A stretch of 64,000 nucleotides of DNA from Sporosarcina sp. NCCP-2716 (GTDB taxonomy: Bacteria; Bacillota; Bacilli; Bacillales_A; Planococcaceae): NCBI RefSeq assembly GCF_023707985.1, contig NZ_BRCF01000009.1, forward strand, positions 62,001-126,000. The letters run 5' to 3'. Position 1 is the stretch's first letter. Each line of letters begins with the position of its first letter. Shown one piece after another: positions 7,885-15,391 of this stretch. Both the position numbers and the translations under genes were made by a program. The notes under the pieces are model-generated. The model searched no databases and was not told the origin of the DNA. It saw only the letters and a list, made by a program, of their open reading frames with translations.

Positions 7885-8591
7885 CCATTTCTTGGAAACG
7901 AATACACGCCATCTTCATGAAAGACTACAAGGACTTTTCCCGCAACTTGGCGGTCTCACTGATCATCTTCCTGCCGCCGGTGCTGGCCGCCTTCTACAGC
8001 CGGACCGGCAACGGCGGTTCAATTGAGACCTATTACATGGTGATCAATATGGCGTTCGGCATGGTCGCCGCATTTGTCCAAAGCTGCCTCATCGCCGAAG
8101 AAAAGGAAAAGAACACGCTGCGCGGCCTGATGCTCTCTCCGGCGAGTACAACGGAAATCCTGATTGGGAAAAGCTCGCTTTCCCTCGTGCTGACACTTCT
8201 GACCATCGCACTCAGCGCTCTTTTTTCAAATTATCGGCCGGCTAATATAGGTCTTATCGTGCTCGCACTTTTCGTATCGGCGATCTTCTATATTGCACTC
8301 GGCACAATGGTCGGTCTATTCGCTAAGACTGTCATGGAAGCATCGCTCTACGTCACGCCGATCATCCTGCTCTTCTCGTTCGGCACCATGCTGCCACTAT
8401 TGGCCGAACAGTACCCGGCCTTGCAAGCGACGGCCTACTTACCGAATATCCAATTGCTTGAAATCGGAACTAAGGTCGAAAGGGGTGGCAGCTTTACAGA
8501 TATCCTGCCCCAGCTCGCAGTCATCCTGGCCTGGGGAGTAGTAGCCTCATTTGCCGCTGTCAGTCTTTATAAAAAACGGTTGATTGATTAA
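7881..8591 (+). CDS. ABC-2 type transporter permease
   Basis: 236 residues with six hydrophobic helices and the cytoplasmic EEKEKNTLRGLMLSPAS segment characteristic of ABC-2 permeases, which contacts the ATPase. It overlaps the ATPase gene by 4 bases. Together with the upstream LytTR-type regulator this forms a regulated exporter, most likely for a peptide, drug or lipid. Only one permease is present, so it probably works as a homodimer. Confidence 0.87.
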   Translation: MTISWKRIHAIFMKDYKDFSRNLAVSLIIFLPPVLAAFYSRTGNGGSIETYYMVINMAFGMVAAFVQSCLIAEEKEKNTLRGLMLSPASTTEILIGKSSLSLVLTLLTIALSALFSNYRPANIGLIVLALFVSAIFYIALGTMVGLFAKTVMEASLYVTPIILLFSFGTMLPLLAEQYPALQATAYLPNIQLLEIGTKVERGGSFTDILPQLAVILAWGVVASFAAVSLYKKRLID

Positions 8592-8608
8592 GTAAGGAGA
8601 GACCTGGA

Positions 8609-8689
8609 TTGAAGAACGCAGTGAAATTAGCAGTAGGTGTGATTGCAGGGATTCTAGTAGTGGTAGTAATCAAAACGGTGTTTGGCTGA
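8609..8689 (+). CDS. 26-residue hydrophobic peptide after the ABC permease
   Basis: A TTG at 8609 follows AAGGAGAG by 8 bases and opens a 26-codon frame: LKNAVKLAVG, then an unbroken Ile/Leu/Val helix, ending IKTVFG. It begins only 17 bases after the permease stop and is on the same strand, so it is probably cotranslated. It could be a small membrane subunit of the exporter, its cargo (a leaderless peptide), or a signal peptide. The ribosome site and amino-acid composition support expression, but no family is recognised. Confidence 0.5.
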   Translation: MKNAVKLAVGVIAGILVVVVIKTVFG

Positions 8690-8691
8690 AG

Positions 8692-8946
8692 CTAGACAAA
8701 ATTAAAACCTGCATAGAAAGTATTTACATTCTGTGCATGTTTTTTCGCTTCCTCTAAAGCTCCCTGTATGGCCGCCTCTTCAAAGGTTTCTCCCAGTTCC
8801 ATGACACCGCCAGGGATGCACCAATTGTCTTCATCTGTCCGATGCTGCAGTAAAATCTTTCCTTGCTGTTCGATGAGTACGCCGCAGCCTACTGTGAACA
8901 GTGTTTCCTGTCCGATCAACTTACGCATGTCCTTGATGTAATTCAT
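8692..8946 (-). pseudogene. C-terminally truncated NUDIX hydrolase
   Basis: 84 residues. The N-terminus is a normal NUDIX fold start (VGCGVLIEQQGKILLQHRTDEDNWCIPGG), and the Nudix box follows (GGVMELGETFEEAAIQGALEEA), but the conserved arginine before the EE pair is replaced (QGALEE instead of REVxEE). The frame then stops, about half the usual length of 140-160 residues. The rest is absent, replaced by the end of the ABC operon. A ribosome site (GAGGGAGA) is still present. It is most likely an inactive remnant. Confidence 0.75.
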
Positions 8947-8961
8947 AATCCGTTCTCCCTC

Positions 8962-9432
8962 TCATTCTCCCGTCTTATCCATCCTTCTCCTGTAGTTCAT
9001 GAATAACCAGCTGCATACCGCAACGATTGCACCCGCCGTCAAAAAAGGAACAGTGACAAGAACTGACACTTTCCCAAAAGGAGCGAAAATCATCAATCCT
9101 GGCAGTAACGAAACCAAGAGACATCCGGCAAGGAATAGAAGTAACAGGTTGTGCTGGAAGCGGCGGGCGATTACATACACAATGACAAAATAGACAGGCA
9201 CTATGATCGAATACAAAGCACTTCCCCACAACAGCACAAAGCTCACATCATTCCAGATTGACTCATCCCATACTAGCTGCAAGACCAGACCGAAAGAAAG
9301 CACGCCCCCGAGAAATGAGACAATCGGTGTCAAAATGATATATATACTTGTGATGATCATTATTCGCAGCCTCTTATCCCCGGAAGGAATTGACTGGATA
9401 ACCTTCTTGTCTCTCTTATCCAACCGTCTCAC
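8962..9432 (-). CDS. Four-TM membrane protein, unknown
   Basis: 156 residues: a charged N-terminus (MRRLDKRDKK), then hydrophobic helices at about 24-50, 63-86, 92-112 and 119-143, and a basic tail. It begins with a GTG at 9432 that overlaps the stop codon of the preceding 55-residue gene (GTGA), so the two are translationally coupled. Family not recognised. Confidence 0.6.
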   Translation of the reverse strand: MRRLDKRDKKVIQSIPSGDKRLRIMIITSIYIILTPIVSFLGGVLSFGLVLQLVWDESIWNDVSFVLLWGSALYSIIVPVYFVIVYVIARRFQHNLLLLFLAGCLLVSLLPGLMIFAPFGKVSVLVTVPFLTAGAIVAVCSWLFMNYRRRMDKTGE

Positions 9433-9596
9433 TCTCTATCTATCCCCCGCTTCTCCCCATTCTTCTTAAGGGTCGTATTGATATTGATAAGCGCCATCAA
9501 GATGAAACCAAGCATGATGAACGTCACAATTTCGCCAGTGAAAAAGGAGACGATTCCTAAAATCAGTGCATAGACGCCGTACCACTTATTGTCCAT
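9429..9596 (-). CDS. 55-residue single/double-TM protein coupled to the next gene
   Basis: A short frame from the ATG at 9596, with TAGGAGGAAAA just upstream. It encodes MDNKWYGVYALILGIVSFF, then a second hydrophobic stretch (IVTFIMLGFILMALI) and a charged tail. The stop overlaps the GTG start of the downstream membrane gene. The strong ribosome site and the coupling support it as a real gene. Function unknown; the pair may form one membrane complex. Confidence 0.6.
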   Translation of the reverse strand: MDNKWYGVYALILGIVSFFTGEIVTFIMLGFILMALININTTLKKNGEKRGIDRE

Positions 9597-9645
9597 TCGG
9601 TTTTCCTCCTATCCGCTTGTCATATGATATAGTCATACATGAATT

Positions 9646-9807
9646 CTAGTTTTCTCTCTGGTTCACATACTCTCTAATCTCATCAATCTTTTTATCCATT
9701 TCATCTAATTTCTGTTTGGTATGCATCATGAAGTTCGCAACACGTGTGATTAAATAAATGATAATAATAAAAAGTAGTAAATCTAGAATAGCGCCGAATG
9801 CATCGAT
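9646..9807 (-). CDS. Possible small membrane/coiled-coil protein with no standard start codon
   Basis: An open frame ending at 9646 encodes an acidic start (DAFGAIL), a strong TM helix (LLLFIIIIYLITRV) and a charged amphipathic helix (KLDEMDKKIDEIREY), a common layout for small Bacillales membrane proteins. No ATG, GTG or TTG lies before the TM helix in frame. An ATC at 9807 is about 7 bases after AGAGGTG. Either a rare start codon is used or the 5' end is damaged. Confidence 0.35.
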   Translation of the reverse strand: MDAFGAILDLLLFIIIIYLITRVANFMMHTKQKLDEMDKKIDEIREYVNQREN

Positions 9808-9951
9808 ATCTACTCACCTCTCTTCAGTACAAGCTTTCTTATTTGTAAATACATTACACCGCTAATCCATTTTTAAAAATCTAGTTAGTTTACAATTACG
9901 CTCAATAAGTAAGTTCGAAATTAGGCACCTCTCATGGACAAGACGCCCCAC

Positions 9952-10527
9952 TCATTTACACATCTCTTCTATCCTCACATTCCCCCACTGCAAGTTCCAC
10001 GCTTTCTTGGCTACGCGATCTTGATACAGCTTTAGACGCTCTGGGCTTTCCCGGAAATATGGAGTCGGTGTGACCCGCATCTTGAGGACGTCTTCAACGC
10101 CATGCGGAGCTGCCAAAAGTAATTGGTCTTGATCATCCATTTTCACCCCCAGTGCCGTGGCTGTTTCAGGAAATTTGGATATCGCATCGAAGGAAGAGGA
10201 ATAGGGAGAAACGTTGTTAGCAAGGTGCATCCTGGCCTGGTTTTTAACAGACCACGGCTCTCCCGGATGCAAGGTATTCAGCATCTGTTCCATTCTCTTT
10301 TCTTCCTTTTCGTCCAAACACGAGGTGTCATAATAGATCACGTCAATATCAGGCAGTGACGTGCGTTCCTTATAATGATGGAGCGTGTCCCACACTTTCG
10401 AACGGACAAAACCGGCACAGACCCACCAGTCGGGCAAGTTCAGTGATTGAACGGTCGCTAGAATGGTCATCATCCATTCATCGTCACGGAACAGTTGTAA
10501 AATCTCCGTCTCTCGGTTTTCTTCCAT
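9952..10527 (-). CDS. Nucleotidyltransferase family protein (DUF925/COG3575 type)
   Basis: About 191 residues. It shows the family's WWVCAGFVRSKVWD motif (about 33-46), the paired aspartates in LPDIDVIYYD (about 60-69), the AHLANNVSPY-like RMHLANN segment and the final WNLQWGNVRIEEM. Members have a nucleotidyltransferase fold with undefined substrates. The start at 10527 follows AAGGAGG by 8 bases. Confidence 0.8.
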   Translation of the reverse strand: MEENRETEILQLFRDDEWMMTILATVQSLNLPDWWVCAGFVRSKVWDTLHHYKERTSLPDIDVIYYDTSCLDEKEEKRMEQMLNTLHPGEPWSVKNQARMHLANNVSPYSSSFDAISKFPETATALGVKMDDQDQLLLAAPHGVEDVLKMRVTPTPYFRESPERLKLYQDRVAKKAWNLQWGNVRIEEMCK

Positions 10528-10589
10528 GGGCACGGCCTCCTTCCCCTGTATCACCTACCAAGTGACGGTCTTTCAGTTTTTTTTGCTCA

Positions 10590-10793
10590 TTAAGTTCCTA
10601 AGAATTGTGGGTGAAGCACGTTCTCGATCACTTGTCCTTCCAAGGAAACACGATACGCTTTCGCTTCAGGTCGGGAGCTGACGATTTTACTGATCGCTTG
10701 TTCTTTGTAGTGAATGGCAACACCATCATCTGCGGCTATGCCAGGCTGTATTTTTTGTTCTCCCTGGCCATGACGAATAAATACCAACTTCAC
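10590..10793 (-). pseudogene. Histidine-phosphatase fragment, probably a broken or chimaeric gene
   Basis: From a GTG at 10793, behind GGTGGTGA, the frame reads VKLVFIRHGQGE, the catalytic RHG start of the histidine phosphatase (phosphoglycerate mutase-like) family. Only 67 residues follow, against roughly 190 in the family, and the sequence after RHGQGE (for example DDGVAIHYKEQAI) does not look like that family. Best read as the 5' remnant of a phosphatase gene joined to unrelated sequence. Confidence 0.5.
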
Positions 10794-10893
10794 TTGATCA
10801 CCACCCTTATAAGCACAACTTGATATATTTTGTACACATTGCAATTTCTAAATTTCAATCAGTCTAGCTTAATTGCGGCATGCTAAGAGCAAC

Positions 10894-12381
10894 CTAATGA
10901 TGCATCTCCAACCACGTTGTAAATTCAGAGTCGTCTTCAAGGTTATAATAAGAACAAGCGAACCTAACGAATTCTTTAGAATCTACTTCTTTATATTTGT
11001 AGAAGTCATAATAGGATTTTAAAAACTTTTCTGCTTCTTCTAATCCGCCTCTGTCTTTAAATAACAGCCAGAGCATTGTACTGGCTTTACCATAGACATG
11101 TGAATTATTCTCGTATTGATCGAGCGGTAGGTTTACAGGTAAATCCGTGTCCTTAATTAGTCCCAGTCTATCTACCATATCGTCATAAAAAATTTCGTCT
11201 CCAGATTGTGAGTAATGAAACATCTCTTCAGCGAATGAGGTAAAGCCCTCATCCAACCAAGCCTCATGATACGGATCATTACTAATAATCCCGTAAAACC
11301 ACTGATGTGCTATCTCATGAACAACCATATTTTTAACGGCTTCATCGCGAACAGTTGAACCATAAATAGAGCCTGCTGTCACAATACCTGGATATTCCAT
11401 ACCGAGCCCGTCTATCACTATATCCAATTGATTAAATGGATAGGGTCCCATTATCTCTTGGAAATATTGTAATGAATCATTGGCTATCTCGATAATCTCC
11501 TTGTACAAATTCTCTTTCTCCTCAAATCCAAATACTCGAATGTTTACATCTCTCACTTGTTTTTCAACAACGACCGGATCTTTCAATATAGCAATAAATA
11601 TTTCTTTAACGTTGTTTATTCTAAATTCACCGGCCTCCTGACTCGGATAACTTTCATTCTCTCCTGAAGAGACGAAGGTGTACGTTTCGGGAATCTCATA
11701 AGTTACTTTAAAATCACTAAACCCGGTGTGGTACGTTTCTCCTCTGAATCTATACTCTTCCTTATTCCACTTCTGATCCCGATACGTTGCAAGCATAGGG
11801 TAAAATTGAGCTAAATGAAAATTGTCTTTGTTCTTTGTAAATCGCAGTCCTCCAACCGGCAAGGTAAGTTGATAAGAAAACTTTACAACTACATTACCTC
11901 CGGGTGTAATGGTATTAGCTAACGGCATAGACAAAGTGTCTTGATTTAACGTAAACTCAGTTGATTTATTATCTACCGAGACATCTTGTACCTCCACAGT
12001 AGCTGGAACATCCAAAGTCTTCCCTAACTGTTCTGAAACCTCTTCCGTGAAAATGTTAGGTATGAAATAGAAGACTAATTCCTGCCATGTATCTTCTGAA
12101 GTGTTTGTTATCTCTATTTTCGTCTCTATGTCGAAATTCCCGTCCGCATCCATTTTTAAATCAATATCGTAAAGGCTTTCGTTACCAGATGATAGCGATT
12201 TCGGTGAAAAGCTCTCTTTTTGTATATTGTTTTCAACTGAAGTTGTCAATTTTTCCGATCTTTTTTGATTATGTCTTAGAAAAATAAATGTTAACAATAA
12301 AAGAATCAAAAGAAACATTAAAAGCATAGCTCTCTTCTTAACTGTCGACACCACCAATCTATTATTTGTCTCGTCGTTCAT
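10894..12381 (-). CDS. Membrane-anchored M1 family metallopeptidase (gluzincin)
   Basis: 495 residues. It has an N-terminal cytoplasmic stub, one TM anchor (about 17-35), a beta-rich domain, then the zinc site HEIAH at about 360, with the third ligand Glu exactly 18 residues later (HEXXH-18-E), followed by GFTSFAEEM. This is the M1 aminopeptidase/LTA4-hydrolase arrangement, with the active site outside the cell. The M1 GxMEN motif is modified (GMEYPGIV). The gene is visibly AT-rich compared with both neighbours, which suggests acquisition from a lower-GC source. Confidence 0.85.
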   Translation of the reverse strand: MNDETNNRLVVSTVKKRAMLLMFLLILLLLTFIFLRHNQKRSEKLTTSVENNIQKESFSPKSLSSGNESLYDIDLKMDADGNFDIETKIEITNTSEDTWQELVFYFIPNIFTEEVSEQLGKTLDVPATVEVQDVSVDNKSTEFTLNQDTLSMPLANTITPGGNVVVKFSYQLTLPVGGLRFTKNKDNFHLAQFYPMLATYRDQKWNKEEYRFRGETYHTGFSDFKVTYEIPETYTFVSSGENESYPSQEAGEFRINNVKEIFIAILKDPVVVEKQVRDVNIRVFGFEEKENLYKEIIEIANDSLQYFQEIMGPYPFNQLDIVIDGLGMEYPGIVTAGSIYGSTVRDEAVKNMVVHEIAHQWFYGIISNDPYHEAWLDEGFTSFAEEMFHYSQSGDEIFYDDMVDRLGLIKDTDLPVNLPLDQYENNSHVYGKASTMLWLLFKDRGGLEEAEKFLKSYYDFYKYKEVDSKEFVRFACSYYNLEDDSEFTTWLEMHH

Positions 12382-12591
12382 TACTATTCTTGAAAGGAAT
12401 AGGAAATTACTTCACAATCAATTCTTACTCGCTATCCACAATCATAAATCCCCAAAATTTTTTTCATCTACGAGAATGTTCTTGCTCCTAAAAGCTCTTA
12501 ATAAAAGTTTCGCTTTCTGCTTCTCACCACGAATTGTCCTTTATCCTGCATTTCTCCAATCATTTTTTTCCAACCGATCACGAAGCTGCTA

Positions 12592-12631
12592 GTAAAAAAA
12601 AGCGTTCCAACTGTAACAATTGGAACGCTTT
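12592..12631 (-). terminator. Intrinsic terminator after the GNAT gene
   Basis: AGCGTTCCAA and TTGGAACGCT form a perfect 10-bp stem. On the minus strand it is followed by a run of T residues (A run at 12596-12602 on plus), placing it 38 bases after the GNAT stop. A shorter T run on the other side may allow some bidirectional use. Confidence 0.8.
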
Positions 12632-12668
12632 CCTTAGCTATTCACCGGTATTTCTGCATGTACGCCTT

Positions 12669-13250
12669 CTACTCCAAGTATTTCTCAAAACAAACACATT
12701 CATGGATTCGCTGGTGTTTCGCTTGGAACTGTTCAATTTCCGTCCCTGTGTAATGAGCGCAGGCACTCACAAGCCTCAAGTTCGGCACGTCACTTTTAAC
12801 ACGGCCACTCAGCTCGTCCCCTCCGAAGTACACGTGATAATACGCATCGACCAGCTGGAAATCCTGCTTCCGATACCATTGGCGGACCCATTCATCATCC
12901 CGCGTCCAAGCTTCCAGCCGATTCAGGCCAAGAGCTGCAGCCCGTTCTTCAGCAGCCGCTAACAGTTGCCGACCGATACCATGCCTTGAATAATCCGGGT
13001 GAACAGCGATATGCCAGATCATGCCGCCCAGCCCTTTCCCTCTCGAACAGACAGCGCCTTCTTCAATCTCATACTCCACATCAATCAAGCCCACAATAAG
13101 CCCGTCTTTCTCAGCAACCAATTCAATTGCGAGAGACTCATAATGTTCCTTTTGGGGCAGTACGTTATCGAAATAAGCCGTCTCCAAAAAGGCCAGCGTC
13201 CGGCAGCGCACCCACCCTTGTTCGTCACGGGGTTCATATTCACGGATCAT
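12669..13250 (-). CDS. GNAT family N-acetyltransferase
   Basis: About 193 residues from the ATG at 13250, which has AGGAGG 8 bases upstream. The acetyl-CoA loop motif is HPDYSRHGIGRQLLAAAEERA (V..DYSRHGIG, about 85-105), followed by GLNRLEAWTRDD. Members move an acetyl group from acetyl-CoA to an amine. The C-terminal 45 residues extend past the core fold. Substrate unknown. Confidence 0.85.
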   Translation of the reverse strand: MIREYEPRDEQGWVRCRTLAFLETAYFDNVLPQKEHYESLAIELVAEKDGLIVGLIDVEYEIEEGAVCSRGKGLGGMIWHIAVHPDYSRHGIGRQLLAAAEERAAALGLNRLEAWTRDDEWVRQWYRKQDFQLVDAYYHVYFGGDELSGRVKSDVPNLRLVSACAHYTGTEIEQFQAKHQRIHECVCFEKYLE

Positions 13251-13464
13251 ATCTTTTTCCTCCTGAATGCAGGAACCGTGCGGGTCATCGGGGCATTCTA
13301 ACGCACGTTCCTTAAAATGCAGGCACCCCATATTTGCCGATTGTCCATTTCATCATGCAACGCCCCCTTTCGCAGATTAGGAATTCATTATAACAAAATT
13401 CCGTTTTCTTTCAATGAAGCCTTATGTAGCTTCAGTTTTTCAGCACAGCTTTGAAGGTCAACAG

Positions 13465-13863
13465 TCAGTGTGGGGCTACCAGTTCCACCTTTATCCGATC
13501 CGGATCCTCGAAGTACACGGCATAGTGCGCCTCTCCACCAGCAAACGGATGCTTCGTCCCATACAAAATCGGGATGCCCTTGTCTCTCAGCTTGTCCGTG
13601 ATTTCGTCCACATGCGCACGGTAATCTCCCCAGAACGCCAGATGGTTCAGACCGACACGCTTTCGATGATAGGGGATATCCAAATACCGCTCTTCCGCCT
13701 GGACGAAGACCAAGTACGTGTCATCCAGTTTCCAGCTTTTCCCCTGTTCCCACTCCTGGAACGGTTCGTACCCGAGCTCCTCGAGCAGCCATCCCCAAAA
13801 CTCCGCCGATCTCCTCAAGTCCGATACATACAATTCAATGTGATGCAGCAATCCCTTTGGCAC
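13465..13863 (-). CDS. VOC/glyoxalase superfamily protein
   Basis: 132 residues with two VOC half-modules. The first begins LHHIELYVSDLRRSAEFWGWLL with the metal-position His; the second includes LNHLAFWGD and FEDPDRIKVELV, placing a second His and the terminal Glu in the expected metal positions. It starts with GTG at 13863 after AAGGAG. VOC proteins include glyoxalases, dioxygenases and antibiotic-binding proteins such as fosfomycin or bleomycin resistance factors; the substrate cannot be told. Confidence 0.85.
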   Translation of the reverse strand: MPKGLLHHIELYVSDLRRSAEFWGWLLEELGYEPFQEWEQGKSWKLDDTYLVFVQAEERYLDIPYHRKRVGLNHLAFWGDYRAHVDEITDKLRDKGIPILYGTKHPFAGGEAHYAVYFEDPDRIKVELVAPH

Positions 13864-13887
13864 TTGCCATCGCTCCTTTTCCTAAAA

Positions 13888-13951
13888 GGTACCTGTGCGC
13901 CAAACATTCACGTTTGTTTAAACAATCACGATTGTTTCACGCACAGGCACC
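13888..13951. repeat. 64-bp palindromic repeat, copy 1
   Basis: GGTACCTGTGCGCC and GCACAGGCACC ends flank an inner palindrome built from two AAACAWTCACG-type units around TTTAAAC. It lies 66 bases beyond the stop of the minus-strand lipoprotein gene at 14017, with an A run on its left (a T run for a minus transcript). A partial second right end follows (GGCACC at 13961), separated by GGTAATTA. Confidence 0.9.
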
Positions 13952-14016
13952 GGTAATTAGGCACCGGTAATTCAGTTAACCGGTATGTTAGTATCCATTC
14001 AGGAAACGTCTTCTTC

Positions 14017-14751
14017 TTATTTTGCAGCTGCACTTTCCAAAATGTATTTCCGGACAATCTCCAGCATTTGCTTCTGTGTAGCCGCGTCATTTTTTTCTTT
14101 ATCGATCATGAAGCCCGCGTGGTAGATGTGACCCTGATAATATGCGTAAAATTCATTGGCAGCTGTTGCGACCGTAACAATTTGTTCGCCGTTCTCTTCG
14201 TAGTAGGTGTATAGCAATGCACTATCTGTCGTAAGGACTTGCTGATAGATCGGAAGCCCGTCCGCCAGTGGGGCTTCTATTATCTGATTCCCGACAGTAT
14301 CGACGTCCTTCGTGTGCTGATAAGCTTTCAAGGGATTGTCCTTCGATTCCGCAACGGAAATGATCAAAAAGTTCTCTACGTCGTCATATTCGTCTTTCCC
14401 CAGAAAGCTGACTTGGGCTTCGTGGACGATTTCGCCATCCTTTTGCTTCGACGTGATCAAGTAGGCGTCTTCTTCATCTATGTCGAATGGCAATTGTGAC
14501 GCTTCCACTTCGTGCACTACCGGTTTCACCTGATCGGGAAACGTTTTCTTTGCTTCTTTTACGGAAACCGGTTTGTAGTATGTAAGATGTTTCCGTTCTT
14601 TCAGACCATCGTACGAATGGAAATACTCGCTGTAAGCAACTCCTTGTCCGGCTGTCTTCGCAAGATTTGGTGCATCTGTAGAACAGCCAGCGGACATGAC
14701 GCCCATGACGAGCAGCCCAATCGCCGCGAATGATTGTTTAGTGAAATTCAT
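14017..14751 (-). CDS. Secreted lipoprotein, unknown
   Basis: About 244 residues from the ATG at 14751 (GAGGAGACATAT upstream). The signal peptide ends in the lipobox MSAGC at about residue 24, so the protein should be lipid-anchored outside the membrane. The mature part has no motif I recognise; it contains mixed alpha/beta sequence with a TYYEENGEQIVTVATA strand. In-frame sequence further upstream is inside repeat copy 2 and is not coding. Confidence 0.75.
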   Translation of the reverse strand: MNFTKQSFAAIGLLVMGVMSAGCSTDAPNLAKTAGQGVAYSEYFHSYDGLKERKHLTYYKPVSVKEAKKTFPDQVKPVVHEVEASQLPFDIDEEDAYLITSKQKDGEIVHEAQVSFLGKDEYDDVENFLIISVAESKDNPLKAYQHTKDVDTVGNQIIEAPLADGLPIYQQVLTTDSALLYTYYEENGEQIVTVATAANEFYAYYQGHIYHAGFMIDKEKNDAATQKQMLEIVRKYILESAAAK

Positions 14752-14781
14752 ATATGTCTCCTCGCAGCTCATTGATTTATA

Positions 14782-14886
14782 GGTACCTGTGCGCCAAACA
14801 TTCATGTTTGTTCAAACAATCACGATTGTTTCACACACAGGTACCGGTAATGCAGGTACCGGTAATGCAGGTACCGGTAATGCACA
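14782..14886. repeat. 64-bp palindromic repeat, copy 2, with tandem 15-bp right-end duplications
   Basis: The full palindrome spans 14782-14845 (GGTACCTGTGCGCC...ACACAGGTACC). Its right end is then repeated: GGTACC followed by GGTAATGCA occurs three times in a row up to 14884, so the last 6 bases of the element plus 9 bases of flank are duplicated in tandem. It lies directly after the stop of the minus-strand lipoprotein gene at 14887. Confidence 0.9.
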
Positions 14887-15231
14887 TTACTTCCTTCCAT
14901 ATTTCTCTGTGTTGACGGCTTTGCGGTGCTTCCCCTCTTCCTCGATGGCGATCATGTCGTCAGGTGATTCACCGGGGATGGCGTAGAACTTGGTCCCTTT
15001 CCGGTATGTGTTCGAGAACGTACCTATATAGGTCGCTTCCCGATCGGAATAGACGGTCACCTGGCCCAATTTGTCCCCAACCTCTTGGATATACTCGCTA
15101 TCGACTTCATACATATCGCCCTGCCAGACGATGAAGCTGCTGTTCCAGTCTTTACCGGAGGATGTGCAAGCAGCGAGCAGGCCCAGCAATGAAACCAGAA
15201 AGAATAGCCAAGCCGTCCACTTCACTTTCAT
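14887..15231 (-). CDS. Small lipoprotein, unknown
   Basis: 114 residues. The signal sequence (MKVKWTAWLFFLVSLLG) ends in the lipobox LLAAC at residue 22. The mature 93 residues contain a likely beta-sheet domain (SFIVWQGDMYEVDSEY, TYIGTFSNT) like other short Bacillales NisI-type or DUF lipoproteins, but I cannot assign a family. It is on the same strand as a run of other lipoprotein genes. Confidence 0.7.
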   Translation of the reverse strand: MKVKWTAWLFFLVSLLGLLAACTSSGKDWNSSFIVWQGDMYEVDSEYIQEVGDKLGQVTVYSDREATYIGTFSNTYRKGTKFYAIPGESPDDMIAIEEEGKHRKAVNTEKYGRK

Positions 15232-15259
15232 TTCATTCCCTCCTCAGCCTGGAATCCTA

Positions 15260-15358
15260 TCACTTAAGAAGCTGCATTCGACAGACAAAAAACAGTACGA
15301 TCGTAATCGCATACAAATATCCTGTTTTCACTCTGTGGTGTGTATCCTCTGCATTCAT
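15260..15358 (-). CDS. 32-residue single-TM peptide
   Basis: The ATG at 15358 follows GAGGGGGAG by 5 bases and opens a 32-codon frame: polar start MNAEDTHHRVKTG, then one TM helix (YLYAITIVLFFV) and a short basic end. It lies 28 bases upstream of the lipoprotein gene ending at 14887 and could be cotranscribed with it. The ribosome site and TM helix support it; there is no other evidence. Confidence 0.4.
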   Translation of the reverse strand: MNAEDTHHRVKTGYLYAITIVLFFVCRMQLLK

Positions 15359-15391
15359 CGCTGCTCCCCCTCATCCGGCTGATGCCGGGGG

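Noticed and set aside
14751..14805. N-terminal extension of the lipoprotein beginning MNVWRTGT (also at 20642-20684 and 36729-36803)
   Set aside because: The extension is encoded by the palindromic repeat itself and precedes a good ribosome site and signal peptide, so it is a chance frame.
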